Part shown: positions 17,901-19,162 of the stretch, in pieces | How the letters are laid out: every line of letters begins with the position of its first letter | How positions within the stretch are numbered: the first letter of the stretch is position 1 | Source of the DNA: Phoronis ovalis | Taxonomy: Eukaryota; Phoronida; Phoronidae | NCBI GenBank assembly: GCA_028565635.1 | Contig: JAOXYB010016332.1 | Coordinates: 1-19,162, forward strand | Reading direction: 5' to 3' | DNA: 19,162 bases | Translations under genes and position numbers: made by a program | Notes under the pieces: generated by a model | The model's database searches: none | What the model was told of the DNA's origin: nothing | Seen by the model: only the letters and a program-made list of their open reading frames with translations

Positions 17901-18415
17901 GTTAAAATAAAATAATCAATCTACATCAGATTCTGGTACTTGTTATCTACTTTAAGCAATAGTTGGAAATCCTATCAACATATGGGGTATGGTTTTTCAG
18001 GGTCATTGCTGATACAACAGTGTATATATTTCAGCCTGAGGTGTTTACGACAGGTATGGTTTTAGCTCATTACTGCTATTAAAAGGATATGTTTTAGCCA
18101 TGGGTGCTGATTAAGAGGTATGCTTTTAGGCATATGTGCTTACCACAGGATGTTTTTTACCATTGAGCGCTTACCACGGTATTTTTTTAGCAATAGCATG
18201 CTTACCACAGATATAGGGTTTTGAGACCTTGGTCTCATACCTGTACCAAAAATTTGCCAAGGACCCCCCAGTGTCCATCCTACTATGCAAACTTTTTTTT
18301 GGAAGTTTAAATTACCATCGTCATCTTTTCTTAACAGCAAATACAGCAGTGCAGCAGCAGTTGGAACAGCTACTCCTATCAAAGCAATCTGTTGACCTCG
18401 ACTCAATTCAAACAT
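11863..18415 (-). CDS. TDRKH: Tudor and KH domain-containing protein (TDRKH/Papi), complete ten-exon coding region
   Basis: Exons in transcript order are 18415-18316, 17875-17760, 17327-17132, 16525-16392, 15611-15482, 14663-14455, 13776-13610, 13066-13002, 12440-12289 and 11931-11863. They give 1338 nt, 445 residues plus TGA. Family knowledge: TDRKH/Papi is anchored in the mitochondrial outer membrane, binds PIWI proteins through its Tudor domain, and takes part in piRNA 3'-end trimming. Seen here: a hydrophobic helix at 10-28 followed by R29-K30; KH1 about 46-115 with GRQG at 64-67; KH2 about 124-182 with GRNG at 138-141; a charged linker at 183-248; an extended Tudor about 249-423 with HFWVQI, SWYRARV and YYVDYGDNG (332-340), then FLSLPLQAVEC. 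It is shorter than the human protein (about 560 residues), mainly in the linker and C-terminus. An in-frame TGA lies three codons before the start ATG. Confidence 0.93.
11932..12288 (-). other. TDRKH intron 9 (357 bases)
   Basis: GT-AG intron in phase 0. Nothing else seen in it. Confidence 0.85.
12289..12440 (-). CDS. TDRKH: TDRKH coding exon 9, extended-Tudor C-terminal half
   Basis: Acceptor ACTTCTAG, donor GAAATG|GTAAGA. Encodes G373-M423: NWSDESCDLFEEL, KWKVIMAKTVSY and LVDTNGE, matching the nuclease-like half of the extended Tudor fold. Confidence 0.94.
12441..13001 (-). other. TDRKH intron 8 (561 bases)
   Basis: GT-AG intron in phase 1. A 60-codon frame at 12568-12750 on the - strand is rich in hydrophobic residues but has no family resemblance and is not needed for the gene. 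Confidence 0.85.
13002..13066 (-). CDS. TDRKH: TDRKH coding exon 8
   Basis: Acceptor ATTTTTAG, donor CTATAG|GTATAA. A short exon encoding the end of R351 to I372 and one base of G373. PDFLSLPLQAVEC is the conserved block after the Tudor core. Confidence 0.94.
13067..13609 (-). other. TDRKH intron 7 (543 bases), with a stem-loop
   Basis: GT-AG intron in phase 2. It contains the GC-rich perfect stem described at 13250-13295. Otherwise plain. Confidence 0.85.
13250..13295. repeat. Perfect 11-bp stem with 24-base loop
   Basis: GTTGAGCAAGG at 13250-13260 and CCTTGCTCAAC at 13285-13295 are exact reverse complements. The stretch is richer in GC than the intron around it. It is too short for a microRNA precursor. 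Confidence 0.7.
13610..13776 (-). CDS. TDRKH: TDRKH coding exon 7, Tudor core
   Basis: Acceptor TTCTTACAG, donor CTAAG|GTAATT. Encodes residues 296-350 and part of R351: VGDLVA, SWYRARV and YYVDYGDNG. The W, Y and D residues here are those that line the methylarginine-binding pocket in Tudor proteins. Confidence 0.96.
13777..14454 (-). other. TDRKH intron 6 (678 bases)
   Basis: GT-AG intron in phase 0, with a strong acceptor TTCTTACAG. Nothing else seen in it. Confidence 0.85.
14455..14663 (-). CDS. TDRKH: TDRKH coding exon 6, start of extended Tudor
   Basis: The donor AACAAG|GTAAGC is strong. The acceptor ACACAAAG after a T-rich stretch is weaker, but is the one that gives the needed phase 2 and an open frame. 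Encodes G226-K295, with FFEVYVSAVD and HFWVQIL, the first strands of an extended Tudor domain. Confidence 0.88.
14664..15481 (-). other. TDRKH intron 5 (818 bases), flanked by a 10-bp direct repeat
   Basis: On the transcript strand AAAGGTACTG spans both the donor (15485-15476) and the acceptor (14667-14658). The intron is thus exactly one repeat-to-repeat interval. A 28-bp tandem duplication adjoins the donor. A GC-richer patch with short self-complementary pieces lies around 15080-15110 and 15190-15275. Confidence 0.8.
15421..15476. repeat. 28-bp exact tandem duplication beside a splice donor
   Basis: 15421-15448 is repeated exactly at 15449-15476. Each copy begins AGTATGTTAC. The second copy ends four bases before the donor dinucleotide of TDRKH exon 5. 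Confidence 0.95.
15482..15611 (-). CDS. TDRKH: TDRKH coding exon 5, charged linker
   Basis: Acceptor ACATACAG, donor AAAAG|GTACTG. Encodes residues 183-225 and one base of G226. It is rich in E, K and Q and probably forms a helix followed by a disordered linker. It has the least conserved sequence of the gene, but both phases fit its neighbours. Confidence 0.85.
15612..16391 (-). other. TDRKH intron 4 (780 bases)
   Basis: GT-AG intron in phase 0. It contains an 18-bp perfect palindrome, GTTTGTAATATTACAAAC, at 16131-16148, and an inverted 12-bp pair, ACTTGATTATCA at 16163-16174 with TGATAATCAAGT at 16269-16280. These could be remnants of a small fold-back element. Confidence 0.8.
16392..16525 (-). 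CDS. TDRKH: TDRKH coding exon 4, KH2
   Basis: Acceptor ATTTTAG, donor GCAAAG|GTGAGA. Completes G138 and encodes RNGDTIRELC and the rest of KH2, to K182. Its first 19 bases and acceptor also occur in a second copy at 16719-16739, created by a tandem duplication. Confidence 0.94.
16507..16930. repeat. Exact 212-bp tandem duplication across the KH2 exon boundary
   Basis: 16507-16718 and 16719-16930 are identical as far as I can read. The unit holds 19 bases of TDRKH exon 4, its 3' splice site, and 193 bases of intron 3. The - strand transcript therefore meets a second, upstream copy of the acceptor at 16738-16739 before the real one at 16526-16527. Identity over the full unit means it is recent, converted, or an assembly error. 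Confidence 0.95.
16526..17131 (-). other. TDRKH intron 3 (606 bases)
   Basis: GT-AG intron in phase 1, two-thirds of it made of the 212-bp tandem duplication. Without the extra copy the intron would be 394 bases, in line with introns 1 and 2. Confidence 0.85.
17132..17327 (-). CDS. TDRKH: TDRKH coding exon 3, KH1 end and KH2 start
   Basis: Acceptor TTTATAG, donor ATTG|GTATGA. Encodes residues 73-137 and one base of G138. It starts ETGARV and ends SVPQSAVGRIIG, the entry to the second GxxG loop. The KH2 loop glycine is split by the intron. Confidence 0.95.
17328..17759 (-). other. TDRKH intron 2 (432 bases)
   Basis: GT-AG intron in phase 0. Nothing else seen in it. Confidence 0.85.
17760..17875 (-). 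CDS. TDRKH: TDRKH coding exon 2, KH1 first half
   Basis: Acceptor TGTTCAG, donor AAAAAG|GTAATA, phase 0 at the end. Encodes residues 34-72, with VPRNVVGSVIGRQGSNIKK, a typical KH helix and GxxG loop. Confidence 0.95.
17876..18315 (-). other. TDRKH intron 1 (440 bases)
   Basis: GT-AG intron in phase 1. Over half of it is the minisatellite at 17986-18215. A perfect 7-bp hairpin with a 2-base loop, TGAGACC-TT-GGTCTCA, lies at 18222-18237. Confidence 0.85.
17986..18215. repeat. Minisatellite, about seven units of 30-34 bp
   Basis: Units start at 17986, 18020, 18053, 18085, 18117, 18148 and 18178. On the + strand the unit runs GGTATG, a T run, TAGC, then GTGCTTACCACA. The last three carry GCTTACCAC exactly (18138-18146, 18169-18177, 18200-18208), which on the TDRKH strand reads GTGGTAAGC, a strong 5' splice-site consensus. 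Confidence 0.8.
18316..18415 (-). CDS. TDRKH: TDRKH coding exon 1, membrane anchor
   Basis: Encodes residues 1-33 and one base of V34. The helix at 10-28 (IALIGVAVPTAAALLYLLL) followed by RK matches the N-terminal mitochondrial anchor of the family. The donor GATG|GTAATT is a mediocre site. The frame stays open into the intron as far as 18140. Confidence 0.85.
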
Positions 18416-18438
18416 GGCAACTCAATTAAAGGACCCAT
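18403..18438 (-). other. Possible upstream ORF overlapping the TDRKH start
   Basis: An ATG at 18438-18436 opens an 11-codon frame, one base off the TDRKH frame, that ends in TGA at 18405-18403, just past the TDRKH ATG. If the transcript includes this ATG it could lower translation of TDRKH. The transcription start is not known. Confidence 0.35.
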
Positions 18439-19000
18439 GTTGAGATGTACACTTGTATACTGGAACAGTTGAATGTTTCTGCTCAAAGCTTACCTAAATG
18501 AATAGAGTTTTGTTTAAAAGAAGAAGTTATATTTCACTCCAAGATCAGTTTTGGCCAGGTAGAGTTCACAGTATTCTGTTCAATTTAATTGACAAAAAAA
18601 CAGAGACCAACCTCGAGACCAACGCTCCAACAAGTATGTAATCCTTACCATACGAGCTAAAATATTATATCCCTGACACTGTGTGCTTAATGAACTTTAA
18701 CTATGACTACTCCAAACATAATTTGGAACTTCTGCACCAACATATATAGACAAGAAATGCGCAAACACTACCCTAAAGTCATGGCGGAAGACGAATTCGT
18801 GGAGACATGCTGTTACTGTTAGCATTAATTGTTTAAAATATGCCAGTGCGGGAAATTTACATGATTATTGGACTAGTCAGTGTTGAAGATCGATATAGGC
18901 ACAGAGCACCAGGAGTATACCACTACCAAACATTGCTCACTAGCTACCAAACATTTTGGTCAGTTCCAAAGCTGGCCGAAAAAATGTTAATTTAAAGGCA
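18439..19000. promoter_or_regulatory. Upstream region of TDRKH, probable promoter
   Basis: This lies 5' of the TDRKH start. I see no TATA box that I would trust. ATGGCGGAAG at 18781-18790 on the + strand resembles a YY1-type motif often found just after animal start sites, with a GC-richer patch around it. On the TDRKH strand both GTAAGC and CATTTAG occur near 18485-18500, so a 5' UTR intron is possible. No gene could be supported. Confidence 0.35.
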
Positions 19001-19162
19001 CCTACCGTATTTTCTTTAATAATCGCCCTTGGCAATTATTTAAAATAAATGCTTTTAGGGGGGGGGCAATTATTAGAGGGGGGCAATTATTAGAGAGGGG
19101 GCGATTATTTCCTTTTTTGTACTCCTAGCATGAATGTATTTAAGATTTTTTAGATCTACTGT
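19001..19162. repeat. G-rich interspersed repeat, cut by the window end
   Basis: It starts CCTACCGTATTTTCTTTAAT, then AATAATCGCCC at 19018-19028, mirrored by GGGCGATTATT at 19099-19109. Between are two copies of GGGGGGCAATTATTAGA (19061 and 19078). The CCTACCGTATTTTC start followed by short GC-rich blocks resembles a repeat type I recall from several invertebrate genomes. That is recollection, not a search. Confidence 0.55.

Noticed and set aside
18229-18429. 66-codon frame on the + strand
   Set aside because: A shadow of TDRKH exon 1 on the opposite strand.

Overview
This window is nuclear DNA of an animal, most likely a marine or other non-insect invertebrate. The evidence is AT-rich sequence, short exons split by GT-AG introns, many small fold-back elements and minisatellites, and two genes whose products match animal families. 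I cannot name the species. There are no bacterial operons, CRISPR arrays or recognisable tRNA/rRNA genes.

Two complete multi-exon genes are supported, facing each other tail to tail. (1) PEMT, phosphatidylethanolamine N-methyltransferase, lies on the + strand. Six coding exons run from 3652 to 10682, encode 197 residues, and all five junctions stay in frame. It is an ER membrane enzyme that makes phosphatidylcholine. (2) TDRKH (Papi), a Tudor- and KH-domain protein of the piRNA pathway, lies on the - strand. Ten coding exons run from 18415 down to 11863, encode 445 residues, and all nine junctions stay in frame. It has an N-terminal membrane anchor, two KH domains with GxxG loops, and one extended Tudor domain. 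About 1.2 kb separates the two stop codons, and the 3' UTRs may overlap.

Layout: 1-371 holds a cluster of CCGGACG motifs. 837-1092 is an element with 11-bp inverted ends around six ~32-bp units. 1126-1564 is a long fold-back element. 1565-3651 has no recognised gene but probably holds the PEMT promoter and a 5' UTR exon. 3652-10682 is PEMT, with a 4.4-kb first intron and a fold-back element in its fourth intron. 10683-11862 is the shared 3' region. 11863-18415 is TDRKH. 18416-19162 is its upstream region and ends in a G-rich repeat element cut by the window edge.

The two genes have no known shared pathway. I see no undescribed multi-gene system. The most notable signals are sequence rearrangements sitting on splice sites: an exact 212-bp tandem duplication that copies the 3' splice site of the KH2 exon, a ~32-bp minisatellite in TDRKH intron 1 that repeats a strong 5' splice site, a fold-back element inserted within a few bases of a PEMT donor, and a 10-bp direct repeat at both ends of TDRKH intron 5.
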